Both the position numbers and the translations under genes were made by a program. This document shows positions 18,274-29,234 of a stretch of DNA of 64,000 bases, in pieces. The first letter of the stretch is position 1. Every line of letters starts with the position of its first letter. The notes beneath the pieces are model-generated. The model was not told the DNA's origin. It was given only the letters and a program-made list of their open reading frames with translations, and made no database searches. This stretch comes from Arthrobacter sp042667405 (GTDB lineage Bacteria > Actinomycetota > Actinomycetes > Actinomycetales > Micrococcaceae): the NCBI RefSeq assembly GCF_042667405.1, contig NZ_JBHVAL010000011.1:1-64000 (forward strand), written 5' to 3'.

Positions 18274-19308
18274 ATGCAGCTCACCATTGATCTCACCGGC
18301 CGCGATGTGTTGGTAACAGGATCCGACAAGACCGCCAGGCAAGCTATCCGCCGCTACGAGCACGCTGGCGCCACCGTCCACCGCGTGAGTACTCCGGACG
18401 CGGTACCGGCCAAAGGCCAGCTCCCGGCACGCCCGTTCCTGGTAGCCGTAGTGGACGACGGCGACGACCGTTGGGCCACGCTGGTGGAACGCTGCCGCAC
18501 CACCGGGGTCCCCGTGGCTTTCGAACCAGCACCGGGGGCGGCCGGACACGTGACCTTGGTGGGCGGAGGACCAGGCGCATTGGATTTGCTGACGGTAGGT
18601 GCCGTGGACGCTTTGCGGGATGCCGACGTCGTTTTTTATGACCGGTTGGCACCCTGCCAGGAACTGGCGGACCTGACCTCCGCCGAGCTGGTGGATGTCG
18701 GAAAGCAGCCAGGCCTGCACAAGGTGACGCAGCGGGACATTGAAAAGCTCATGGTGGAAGCGGCCCTGCTGGGCAAGAACGTCGTCAGGCTCAAGGGCGG
18801 TGACCCGTATGTGTTTGGACGCGGCGGCGAGGAGGTTGCTGCCTGCGTGGCAGCCGGCGTTCCCGTCCAGGTTATTTCGGGTGTCACCAGCGCCATCTCC
18901 GTCCCTGCTGCTGCGGGGATCCCGGTGACGCACCGCGAAGTGAGCCACATGTTCACAGTGGTTTCCGGCCACGCCCCATTGACGGAGAAGGAGCACCTCC
19001 ACCTGGCTGGACTGGGCGGCACCATCGTGGTTCTCATGGGCATAGGAACCTTGCCTCAGCTGGCCGCTGGCCTGCGCCGGGCGGGGATGAAATCCGACAT
19101 GCCCATGGCCGTTGTGGAGCGTGGGTACCGACCCGGGCAGCGCACCACCATCGCCGACCTCGGTAGTATCGAAACGGCAGCGACCGGATGCAGCAACCCT
19201 GCCGTCCTGGTCATCGGTGAGGTGGTCAGGGTGGCCGAGGCCAACCGGAATCATGCCCAAGCATCCGCTGAACTGAGCCGACTCGCGGCTTCGCTTCTTG
19301 AAGCCTGA
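18274..19308 (+). CDS. cobA: Uroporphyrinogen-III C-methyltransferase (siroheme synthesis)
   Basis: A 344-residue protein. Residues about 88-330 are the SAM-dependent SUMT fold: VTLVGGGPGALDLLTVGA, VFYDRL, VRLKGGDPYVFGRGGEE and PVTHREVSHMFTVVSGH. It converts uroporphyrinogen III to precorrin-2. The first ~85 residues look like a shortened, eroded CysG/Met8 dehydrogenase domain (DVLVTGSDKTARQAIRRYEHAGATV); the usual GGG nucleotide motif is lost and the segment is too short to be active. Another enzyme must therefore supply dehydrogenase/chelatase activity. Sits 12 bp after nirB, pointing to siroheme for nitrite reductase rather than cobalamin. Confidence 0.88.
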   Translation: MQLTIDLTGRDVLVTGSDKTARQAIRRYEHAGATVHRVSTPDAVPAKGQLPARPFLVAVVDDGDDRWATLVERCRTTGVPVAFEPAPGAAGHVTLVGGGPGALDLLTVGAVDALRDADVVFYDRLAPCQELADLTSAELVDVGKQPGLHKVTQRDIEKLMVEAALLGKNVVRLKGGDPYVFGRGGEEVAACVAAGVPVQVISGVTSAISVPAAAGIPVTHREVSHMFTVVSGHAPLTEKEHLHLAGLGGTIVVLMGIGTLPQLAAGLRRAGMKSDMPMAVVERGYRPGQRTTIADLGSIETAATGCSNPAVLVIGEVVRVAEANRNHAQASAELSRLAASLLEA

Positions 19309-19320
19309 AGGTAAATACTC

Positions 19321-20478
19321 ATGACTGTTGCACGTGCCATCGAAGTCCTGGACCCCAATGCCGCACCGGACGCCACAGAGGCCGCAGAAGCACCCCTGGA
19401 TGGATTCCGCATCGGCGTCACCTCGCACCGCCGCTCCCGTGACCTCATCGAAGCCCTTGAGCGGCGCGGCGCGAGCGTCCTGCACGCCCCCGCGCTGAAG
19501 ATAGCCCCCGTCCAGGAGGACATGATCCTCATAGAGGACACCCGGACCATCATCGAGGCCAAGCCGGATATCTGCATCGCCACCACCGCCTACGGGATGC
19601 GGCGTTGGTGCGAGGCCGCCGATTCCTTTGGCATCGGGGAACAGCTCCTGGAGACCCTGTCCTCCTGCCGCATGTTCGTCAGGGGACCAAAAGCCCGTGG
19701 CGCCGTACGCGCGGCGGGTTTGGCCGACGTCGGAATCAGCAGTGACGAGACCACAGCAACGTTGGTGGACATGCTGTTGGTGGAGGGTGTGCGCGGCAAG
19801 ACCGTGGCGGTGCAACTGCACGGGTACACGGACGTGCGCCAGCTGGAGCGGCTCCGCATGTCCGGAGCGACCGTACTGACCGTTACGCCCTACCGCTGGG
19901 TCAAGCCTGACGGCGAGGACAAGTTGCCGCGCCTGATCGAAGCTGTGGTCAGCGGCAATCTCGATGTCCTGACCTTCACCAGTGCCCCTGCCGTTGACGC
20001 CATGTGGAGCACTGCACACGAAATGGGCCTCTACCGCCAACTTATTGAAGCGCTCAAGGGCCCCGTCACTGTTGCGGCCGTTGGCCCGGTTACAGCACAG
20101 CCGCTGGTCGACGCCGGGCTGACGCCCCTGATCCCGGACCGGTACCGTATGGGTGCCCTCATCCGACTCGTCACCGAGCACCTGTCCCTGAACCACGTGC
20201 GACGCTTGGAAACCAAGACAGCCACGATCGAGCTCCGCGGGCGTTGCCTCCGGATTGACGGCGAGGTGGTTGAACTGGCACCGGCTCCCCTCCTGCTGTT
20301 GCGGGCGCTCCTCGGGGCAGGCGGAGCGGTCCTGTCGCGTGAGGCGTTGTCGGATCTTTTGGACCTGCGCGGCTCTGTGCATGCCCTAGACATGACAGTC
20401 AGCCGGCTGCGGTCGGCGCTGCCTGATGGCAAACTCGTGGAAACCGTGGTGAAGCGCGGGTACCGGCTGCGAGCCTAG
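19321..20478 (+). CDS. HemD-like uroporphyrinogen-III synthase fused to a winged-helix DNA-binding domain
   Basis: A 385-residue fusion. Residues about 25-280 resemble uroporphyrinogen-III synthase (IGVTSHRRSRDLIEALERRGASV, LTFTSAPAVDAMW, VAAVGPVTAQPLVDAGL). Residues about 300-385 are an OmpR/PhoB-type winged helix ending SVHALDMTVSRLRSALPDG...VVKRGYRLRA, without a receiver domain. The fusion is known in actinobacteria (Rv0260c-like), next to nitrite reductase genes. It may cyclise hydroxymethylbilane, act as a regulator that senses tetrapyrrole, or both; the sequence does not decide. Follows cobA by 12 bp. A separate housekeeping hemD is expected elsewhere. Confidence 0.85.
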   Translation: MTVARAIEVLDPNAAPDATEAAEAPLDGFRIGVTSHRRSRDLIEALERRGASVLHAPALKIAPVQEDMILIEDTRTIIEAKPDICIATTAYGMRRWCEAADSFGIGEQLLETLSSCRMFVRGPKARGAVRAAGLADVGISSDETTATLVDMLLVEGVRGKTVAVQLHGYTDVRQLERLRMSGATVLTVTPYRWVKPDGEDKLPRLIEAVVSGNLDVLTFTSAPAVDAMWSTAHEMGLYRQLIEALKGPVTVAAVGPVTAQPLVDAGLTPLIPDRYRMGALIRLVTEHLSLNHVRRLETKTATIELRGRCLRIDGEVVELAPAPLLLLRALLGAGGAVLSREALSDLLDLRGSVHALDMTVSRLRSALPDGKLVETVVKRGYRLRA

Positions 20479-20491
20479 TCGCGCGGCCACG

Positions 20492-21789
20492 CTAAGCCGC
20501 CTTCACCAAGGGAAGTTCATCCCAGTTGGTGGTGTAGCGCGGGCTGAGCATATCCCGCTTCATGGACCAGTCCGGACCGCCCCTGATGCCTGCATGACCC
20601 AGGCCAATGGAGCCCCGGCCGTAGCGTTTGCTGACTTCCTCCAGCAAACTGCCAATGCCGCGTTCCTCGTGCCGGTTCTCGAAGATCTCCAAGGGCTTCT
20701 GATTGCCGGTGGGGCGGAGGTCGGTGACCATGATGCCGGCTTTGGCGTAGCGCACGCCCTCCTGGATCCTGGGAATCAGGGCGTGGGCCGCTTTGGTGAG
20801 CAGCACCGGGTCCGCGGTGGGCATGGGGAGTTTGACGTTGACGGTAGGGAACGATTTGTCGTTCGGGTTGTAGACCGACGTTGCTGCGAAGGCCGTCAGG
20901 AGCTTGGCTTGAAGGTCATGCTTGGCCAATCGGGCGCTCGCCATTTGCCCGTAGACGCTCAGCACCTGCCGCAGCTGTGCCGTCGTCGTAATCGGCGTTG
21001 AGAAGGAGCGCGAAAAGATCAGCTGGTCCCGTCCGATCCTTTCCTCTTCCATGGGAATGCAGGGCGTACCCTGCAGCTCCAGGACGGTGCGCATCATGAC
21101 GATGGAAAACTTGTCACGCAATGCAACAGGCTCGGCGCGCACGAGGTCCAGGATCGAAAAGATTCCCATCGCGTTCAGCCGCTTGGTGAGCCTGGTGGCG
21201 ATGCCCCAGATCTCGATGACCGAAAGTCGGGCCATGAGGGCCTCACGCTCGGCTTCCGGAACAGAGTCCCAACGGCATACCCCGTTGAAGGCAGGATTGT
21301 GTTTGGCCCACTTGTTGGCCAGCTTGGCTAGCGTTTTGGTGCGGGCGATTCCAACGCACACCGGTACCCCAACATTTCTGCGGCAAGCCTCTTTGATGGT
21401 CCGCCCCAGGTGCAGGAGTTCCTCCGGCCTGCCTTTGACGCCGAGGAACGCCTCGTCGATGGAATACACCTCCTGCCAGGCGGAGTACCGCTGCAACAAC
21501 TCCATGACCCGTGAGCTGATGTCCCCGTACAACTCGTAATTGCTGGACAGGGCAATGAGTCCCCATTCTTTTGCCCGCGGAGCCAATTTGAACCACGGAT
21601 CCCCCAGCCCAATGCCAAGCCGCTTTGCCTCAGGCGACCTGGTGACAGCGCAGCCATCGTTGTTGGAAGGACGATCAGTGGTTTGCCCTCCAGGGCAGGG
21701 TTGAAAGCCCGTTCCGCCGAGGCATAGAAGCAGTTGATGTCCACGTGGGCGATCTCCTGCATGCGGTGCATAAGGGCTGGCCTGGACAT
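20492..21789 (-). pseudogene. umuC: Y-family DNA polymerase UmuC, disrupted by a 1-bp deletion
   Basis: The gene starts at ATG 21789 behind AAGGAGG, with N-terminus MSRPALMHRMQEIAHVDINC carrying the catalytic Asp and FYASAERAFNP. After EGKPLIVL the frame shifts at the GGAAG run (about 21665-21669, plus strand): restoring one base gives SNNDGCAVTRSPEAK, LGIGLGDPWFKLAPRAKEWG, which runs on without a stop to 20492. The rest holds YSIDEAFLGVKG (second catalytic acidic pair) and the helix-hairpin-helix region. Repaired length would be 432 residues, normal for UmuC (error-prone translesion synthesis). The two ORFs as they stand cannot give an active enzyme. A sequencing error or programmed frameshift is possible. 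An SOS box lies upstream. Confidence 0.8.
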
Positions 21790-21852
21790 GCTCCTCCTTG
21801 GTTCGGCAGTATCATGCGCGCACCCACAAACATGGAGGGACACGCCGTCCAT

Positions 21853-21868
21853 TCGAACATATATTCGA
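21853..21868 (-). promoter_or_regulatory. LexA (SOS) box upstream of umuC
   Basis: TCGAACATATATTCGA, one mismatch from the actinobacterial LexA consensus TCGAAC-n4-GTTCGA. On the minus strand it reads identically to the box before umuD at 25044-25059. It lies 63 bp upstream of the umuC start. Confidence 0.8.
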
Positions 21869-21978
21869 ATGATTCAACTGTACCTTCGACCTCTGACAAC
21901 GAAACATCCCGCCCTCCGGACTGTGGAAAAGTCCGAAGGACGGGATGCCGACGCGCACCGAACCGTGCGTAAGTGCAG

Positions 21979-23445
21979 CTAGGAGCGTGCGGAGTTGTCC
22001 TTCCTGTGCACCAGGTAGATGGCGCCAGTGGTGACGTCTTCTTCGAGTGCTTCCAGAGTCCGCCCACGGGTCTCCGGGACCTGGGTGTAGATGAAAATGA
22101 GGGCCGCTATACCCACAACACCGAACAGGAAGAACGTCCCCGTGATCCCCACGCCGGCCACCAACGTAGGGAAGAACAGGCCCAGCAGCGCGTTGGCAAT
22201 CCAGAGGCAGAACACCGAAAGGCCGATGGCAAAACCGCGAACATGAAGCGGGAAGATTTCGGAAAGCATCACCCAAACGGCAATGTTCAGGAACGTCTGC
22301 ATCGAGCCAACGAAAGCCACCACCAGGAAAAGGATCACGAACGGACGCGCCGCGTTTCCCACGGGAAGCACGATCGAGGCGATGCCGATCAGGAAGTGGC
22401 ACGCCGTGGTCAAGGTAAAGCCCAGGAGCAGGGTGGTGCGGCGGTTGACACGCTGCATCAAGGTCAGGGCGATCACGCCCCCAATTACCGCGATCACCCC
22501 GGGAGCGATGTTGGCAATAAGGGCAGCATTGGAGTCGAATCCGGCCTCGACCAGCACCGACTGGCCGTAGTACATGATCGAATTGATGCCGGTCAGCTGC
22601 TGGGCTACACCGAGGCCAATGCCAACCAGGATGATGCGAAGAATCCATTTGTTCTTCAGCGCACCCCATGAGGTCGCCTTCGAGGCCCGCTCTTCGTCGG
22701 CAAGGTGCTTTACGTCCGCCATTTCAGCTTCGGCCCGCTCCACCGAGCGGATGGTCTTGAGGACCACCAAGGCCTCTTCCCAGCGCCCCTTGGAAATCAA
22801 CCAGCGAGGCGATTCGGGCATCCGGAGCATGCCGAAGAACAGTGCGATGGCCGGCAGCGCGGCGACGGCCAGCATGACGCGCCACACTCCCCCGAACTCT
22901 CCCCAGATGTTGCCGATAATGGCGTTGACCACGAAGGCAGCGAGCTGGCCGATGACGATCATGAGCTCGTTGCGCCCGGCCAGCGAGCCACGGATCTCGT
23001 AGGGCGCCAGCTCGGCAAGGAACACGGGCACCACGGTGGACGCTCCGCCGACAGCCAGGCCGAGAATGACGCGCCCCAGGACCATGACTTCAAAATTCGG
23101 GGCAAAGACGCAGGCGATGGTCCCTGCCAGGAAGAGCACCGCGAGCAGGAGGATCGACTTCCGGCGGCCCCATGAATCCGACAGCCGTCCGCCTCCCACA
23201 GCCCCGGCCGCTGCGCCGAACAGCAGGGAGCTGGTGACAATTCCCTCTGTCAGTGGCGTCAAGCCGAGGTCGGCCGTCATAGGCCGGAGGGCACCGTTAA
23301 TGACACCCGTGTCATAGCCGAACAACAGTCCACCGAACGTGGCCACCAAAGCTACGAGGCCAAGGCGCTTTCGATGCGGACCGTTGGTCAGCGGAGGAAG
23401 AGCAGCCCCAGGGGCGCCTTCCCGCTGCAATTGCGTTGCAGACAT
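21979..23445 (-). CDS. MFS sugar transporter (sugar porter family)
   Basis: A 488-residue membrane protein with 12 predicted spans and sugar-porter signatures: GGLLFGYDTGVINGAL in span 1, GGRLSDSWGRRKSIL in loop 2-3, PESPRWLISKGRWEEALVVL before the central loop, QQLTGINSIMYYG in span 7 and VPETRGRTLEALEED at the C-terminus. It imports a monosaccharide or polyol by proton symport; the exact sugar is unknown (xylose, galactose or inositol carriers look alike). Start ATG 23445 follows AAAGGAG. It is divergent from a LacI-type regulator 137 bp away, the likely controller. The pair lies between umuD and umuC. Confidence 0.9.
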   Translation of the reverse strand: MSATQLQREGAPGAALPPLTNGPHRKRLGLVALVATFGGLLFGYDTGVINGALRPMTADLGLTPLTEGIVTSSLLFGAAAGAVGGGRLSDSWGRRKSILLLAVLFLAGTIACVFAPNFEVMVLGRVILGLAVGGASTVVPVFLAELAPYEIRGSLAGRNELMIVIGQLAAFVVNAIIGNIWGEFGGVWRVMLAVAALPAIALFFGMLRMPESPRWLISKGRWEEALVVLKTIRSVERAEAEMADVKHLADEERASKATSWGALKNKWILRIILVGIGLGVAQQLTGINSIMYYGQSVLVEAGFDSNAALIANIAPGVIAVIGGVIALTLMQRVNRRTTLLLGFTLTTACHFLIGIASIVLPVGNAARPFVILFLVVAFVGSMQTFLNIAVWVMLSEIFPLHVRGFAIGLSVFCLWIANALLGLFFPTLVAGVGITGTFFLFGVVGIAALIFIYTQVPETRGRTLEALEEDVTTGAIYLVHRKDNSARS

Positions 23446-23487
23446 CAGGACTCCTTTGTCAGTGTGTTGCGGGTCATACATATCCGC

Positions 23488-23516
23488 TCTGGATCCAGAC
23501 TAACGCGCGAAAGTCT
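23488..23516. promoter_or_regulatory. Candidate operator(s) for the LacI regulator
   Basis: Within the divergent promoter lie TCTGGATCCAGA, a perfect 12-bp palindrome (23488-23499), and overlapping it AGACT-n10-AGTCT with a CGCGCG core (23497-23516). Either could be the site of the adjacent LacI-family protein; this is inferred from position and symmetry only. Confidence 0.35.
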
Positions 23517-23582
23517 TAAATGTAAGGTCAAACTAACAAACACTTCATTTTGTCCTTTCTGTGACGTGGGAGGATGGAGGGC

Positions 23583-24602
23583 ATGGCCCCCGACCGCCCA
23601 TACCGCCCCGCAACGCAAAGTGACGTCGCCCGGGAAGTGGGCGTCTCCAGAACGCTGGTGTCATTCGCTTTCCGGGGAGCCCCTGGAGTCAGCGGCGAAA
23701 CCAAGGAGGCCATCTTCGACGCCGCCAAGCGTCTCGGGTACCGCCCCAACGCGGCAGCCGCCGACCTCGCACGCAAGCACCGTTCCGCCGTCGGGCTTTA
23801 CTTGATGGATATCCGCAACGAGGTCTACGCCGACATCCTCAGCGGCGTGCGCATGGCCCTTCCATCCGAGGGCAACCGCCTGATCCTGAGCGTATCCCGC
23901 TCCGTGGACGGCGTTGACCGGGGCGCGCTGGAGTCCCTCATAGAGGCCCGGGCGGGGATCATCATCGCCGCGACGCTGCTGGATTCGGACGAACAGGTGC
24001 AGGAGTTGGCACAGATCGTGCCACTGGTCAGCGTCACCCGGCCAGTGCCAGGCGTAGACAGCGTGTACTCGGATGATGTCGTGGGTGCGGTTGCAGCGAC
24101 GGAGCACCTGCTCGGCCTCGGACACCAACGCATCGCCCATGTGGCAGGGCCGGCTTACGACGGGCACACCGTCCGGCGCCGCAGTTACCAAAAGACCATG
24201 CGCGACGCCGGACTCAAGCCCCTGACATTGGCGGCCGAAGACTTCACCCAGGAAGCGGGACAGCGAGCCGCCACCGTCCTCCTGCAGCAAGCCGACCGGC
24301 CGACCGCGATTTTCACGCACAACGATCAACTGGCCCTGGGTGCCCGCGAAGCCGCCCATGCGCTGGGGCTGTCCATCCCGGAGGACCTGTCACTGGTGGG
24401 CTACGACAATTCAAGGATTGCCAAGCTGCATGGCATCGATCTGACCACGATCGACCTCCAAGCAGTCGCCCTGGGCCGGGCCGCGGGCACCACTGCACTG
24501 GAACGGTTGAAGAATCCTGACGCTCCGGCCGCGGACCAAAAGCTGACGCCCGAACTGGTGATCCGCAGCTCGACGGCGCCACCCCGGACCCAGTACAGCT
24601 AG
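23583..24602 (+). CDS. LacI-family transcriptional regulator
   Basis: A 339-residue repressor-type protein. The N-terminal helix-turn-helix plus hinge reads QSDVAREVGVSRTLVSFAFRG ... IFDAAKRLGYRPNAAAADLA, then a periplasmic-binding-protein-like sugar domain (VGLYLMDIRNEVYADILSGV; LGLGHQRIAHVAGP; PTAIFTHNDQLALGA; DLSLVGYDNSRIA). The HTH SRTLVSFAFRG departs from the usual SxxTVSRVLN, a feature of one LacI subgroup. Start ATG 23583 has GGGAGG 9 nt upstream; ATG 23574 is possible but too close. It probably controls the divergent sugar transporter in response to the imported sugar. Its stop codon shares bases with the stop of converging umuD (CTAG at 24599-24602). Confidence 0.9.
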   Translation: MAPDRPYRPATQSDVAREVGVSRTLVSFAFRGAPGVSGETKEAIFDAAKRLGYRPNAAAADLARKHRSAVGLYLMDIRNEVYADILSGVRMALPSEGNRLILSVSRSVDGVDRGALESLIEARAGIIIAATLLDSDEQVQELAQIVPLVSVTRPVPGVDSVYSDDVVGAVAATEHLLGLGHQRIAHVAGPAYDGHTVRRRSYQKTMRDAGLKPLTLAAEDFTQEAGQRAATVLLQQADRPTAIFTHNDQLALGAREAAHALGLSIPEDLSLVGYDNSRIAKLHGIDLTTIDLQAVALGRAAGTTALERLKNPDAPAADQKLTPELVIRSSTAPPRTQYS

Positions 24603-25030
24603 ACGTGATGCAGGCACGTCGTCGCTACGCCCCAAATGGTCAGTTCCGACAACGCCGCCACCCTAATGTCGGCAAAGCTGGGGTTATCCGCCTGAAGCAC
24701 CACGCCCGCGGTGGTGATGCGCAACCGTTTGATGGTCAGCTCACCATCCAAAACAGCGACGACGACGGAGCCGTCCTTGGGCTCCAACGCCCGGTTGACG
24801 ATCAACTCGTCACCGTCGCTGATTCCGGCGGCTTCCATGGACTGCCCGGTAACACGCACAACGAAAGTGCTCGTGACGTCCTTGATCAGATGCTCATTGA
24901 GATCAATCCGGCCATCGAAGTAGTCCTGCGCCGGTGAGGGATACCCCGCCGCCACAGACACAGGAGCCAGCAGCACCGACATCAAGGACAAGCCCGCATC
25001 TATCACGCGGGGGCCGACTATCACGCCCAC
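24599..25030 (-). CDS. umuD: UmuD-like SOS mutagenesis protein, LexA-fold autoprotease (S24)
   Basis: A 143-residue protein with the LexA/UmuD protease fold and no DNA-binding domain. The self-cleavage site is the AlaGly in SVAAGYPSPAQDYFDGRIDL (near residues 28-29); the catalytic Ser is in VTGQSMEAAGI (near 62) and the catalytic Lys in GELTIKRLRI (near 99). After RecA-stimulated cleavage UmuD' would join UmuC to form an error-prone polymerase. Start GTG 25030 is preceded by AAAGGTG; an SOS box lies 14 bp further up. Its partner umuC is about 2.8 kb downstream on the same strand, with a transporter and an opposite-strand regulator in between, and is itself frameshifted. Confidence 0.88.
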   Translation of the reverse strand: MGVIVGPRVIDAGLSLMSVLLAPVSVAAGYPSPAQDYFDGRIDLNEHLIKDVTSTFVVRVTGQSMEAAGISDGDELIVNRALEPKDGSVVVAVLDGELTIKRLRITTAGVVLQADNPSFADIRVAALSELTIWGVATTCLHHV

Positions 25031-25043
25031 AACACACCTTTAT

Positions 25044-25059
25044 TCGAATATATGTTCGA
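25044..25059 (-). promoter_or_regulatory. LexA (SOS) box upstream of umuD
   Basis: TCGAATATATGTTCGA on the plus strand, the exact reverse complement of the 16-mer before umuC at 21853-21868. One mismatch from TCGAAC-n4-GTTCGA. It lies 13 bp before the umuD start codon, overlapping the likely promoter. Confidence 0.8.
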
Positions 25060-25103
25060 TACTTGAGTGTACAGCGATCGGCGGACATTCGGCGCGGTTT
25101 TGG

Positions 25104-25215
25104 CGAGTTCGCGGGAACGCTGCGAGCTCGCCGGGAAGCTTCCAGCGAACTGGCAGCTTTCCCGCGAACTCGGCGCCGCGAACTGGGCGCTGCGAACCGG
25201 CGCCGCGTGCCAGGA
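25104..25215. repeat. GC-rich intergenic segment with inverted and short direct repeats
   Basis: Between umuD and the reductase gene. A perfect 12-bp inverted repeat GAGTTCGCGGGA (25104-25115) / TCCCGCGAACTC (25160-25171) encloses a 44-nt loop. Around and after it GCGAACT/GCGAACC recurs several times next to GGCGCC blocks up to about 25207. No gene; function unknown, perhaps a terminator for the leftward reductase gene. Confidence 0.5.
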
Positions 25216-25220
25216 GTCCC

Positions 25221-25814
25221 CTACCCCACCTTGTAGCGAAGGTGCGAGACCAAGCTGGTTCCCCGGACCTCCAAAGGCTCAAGCTTCAGCTCCCCCACCC
25301 CATCCAGCAAGCGCTCGCCGCCGCCCAGAACCACAGGCGCGACGTGAAGGCGCAGCTCGTCGATCAGGCCGGCTGACAGGAACTGCCTCGCCGTCGAAGC
25401 GCCCCCGGCTATGGCAACGTTCTTCCCGCCCGCAGCTTCCTTGGCGCGCGAGAGCACCGATTCGATGTCGTCATTGACGAAGTGAAACGTGGTGCCGCCT
25501 TCCATCACCAGGGGCTCGTGTTCGTGCGAGGTCAGAACGAAAACCGGCGCATGGTAGGGCGGCTCTTCACCCCACCAACCGCGCCATTCCTCGTCCCAGA
25601 GCCCGTCGCCAGGCCCGGCGAACATGTTCCGGCCCATGATGTACGCGCCGGCTTCGAGTATCCCGGCCACCTCGGTTGCGTTGATGTCGCGTTCTTTGAA
25701 CTGCCAACGGTGCAGCATTTCGCCGCCTTCACCGAGCGGTTGCTCCATGCTCTGGTGAGGACCGGCAACGAAGCCGTCAAGAGACACGGTGAGATCACAT
25801 GTAACCAGGGTCAT
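25221..25814 (-). CDS. Dihydrofolate-reductase-like (RibD C-terminal) family protein
   Basis: A 197-residue soluble protein of the RibD C-terminal/DHFR superfamily. Signatures: VTCDLTVSLDGFVAGPHQSMEQPLG at the start, GAYIMGRNMF near residue 58, HEPLVMEGGTTFHFVNDD near 95, KNVAIAGGASTARQFLSAGLIDELRLHVAPVVLGGGERLLDG near 130. The family binds NADPH; members outside riboflavin synthesis have no agreed substrate. Stand-alone gene, divergent from the next small gene. Family call firm, reaction unknown. Confidence 0.85.
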   Translation of the reverse strand: MTLVTCDLTVSLDGFVAGPHQSMEQPLGEGGEMLHRWQFKERDINATEVAGILEAGAYIMGRNMFAGPGDGLWDEEWRGWWGEEPPYHAPVFVLTSHEHEPLVMEGGTTFHFVNDDIESVLSRAKEAAGGKNVAIAGGASTARQFLSAGLIDELRLHVAPVVLGGGERLLDGVGELKLEPLEVRGTSLVSHLRYKVG

Positions 25815-25918
25815 TCGCCCATCCTGCCATCGCTCCAGGCAGCACGACCAGACCCTATGCGGCGGACCCGGCTGGTCCTACCCTGAAGCTGTCGGCACGC
25901 ACCAAGAAGAAGGCGGTC

Positions 25919-26350
25919 ATGGCACGTCATCCGGAACCCACGCTGGAGCAGCTCAACGTCCTTGTTGGCGCCTGGGAGACCACTATCCCCACGGCAAAAA
26001 CCCAGGGCCGGACTACCTTCGAGTGGCTGGAAGGTGGTGGCTTCCTGATCCAGCGCTCCACAGTCCAACGGCCGGAGTACCCCAACGCCGTCAGCATCAT
26101 CGGTACAACCGGCTCCGACGGGGCATTCCAGCAGCACTACTTCGACTCGCGCGGGGTCGCGCGGATCTACGACATGACCCTCAGTGACGGGGTGTGGACG
26201 CTCTTCAGGGACGGACCGGACTGGCCCCAGCGCTTCATTGGCCGGTTCAGCGAAGACCTGAACACCATCACAGCCCGTTTGGAGCGCGGAACGTACCCGG
26301 GTGGACCGCTGGAGCACGACTTCGACATGGTTTACGCACGGATCCAGTGA
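25919..26350 (+). CDS. Hypothetical protein, lipocalin/DUF1579-like
   Basis: A 143-residue soluble protein without signal peptide or membrane segment. It starts MARHPEPTLEQLNVLVGAWE and alternates short beta-strand-like stretches (GRTTFEWLEGGGFLIQRS, VSIIGTTGSDGAFQQHYFDSRG, GVWTLFRDGPDWPQRFIGRF). The LVGxWET start and WLEGGGFL pattern resemble small beta-barrel proteins of the DUF1579/THAP4-like kind. I do not recognise a function. ATG 25919 is preceded by AAGAAGGCGG. Promoter shared with the divergent reductase gene. Confidence 0.7.
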   Translation: MARHPEPTLEQLNVLVGAWETTIPTAKTQGRTTFEWLEGGGFLIQRSTVQRPEYPNAVSIIGTTGSDGAFQQHYFDSRGVARIYDMTLSDGVWTLFRDGPDWPQRFIGRFSEDLNTITARLERGTYPGGPLEHDFDMVYARIQ

Positions 26351-26501
26351 CCGCCGGGTAAAAACAGCATTAGTCCACCTCATTTACAGATCCACTGCCC
26401 GGTGGGAACATAAGGCCCATAGTCCGCGGAGGCAACGCCCGGCCACGCCCGGCGCCCTCTGCCGCTGCCATGTAGTCAGCTCTCCTCTGAGAGGAACGGC
26501 C

Positions 26502-29230
<2,729 letters not shown>

Positions 29231-29234
<4 letters not shown>

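Noticed and set aside
15766..20382. 1538-residue open frame on the minus strand
   Set aside because: It lies opposite nirB, cobA and the HemD fusion, all with clear domains and ribosome sites. It is a codon-bias shadow of high-GC DNA with low-complexity translation.
26301..26501. Extension of the GMC gene to 26301
   Set aside because: It overlaps the preceding gene's end and has no ribosome site; GAGAGGA supports ATG 26502.
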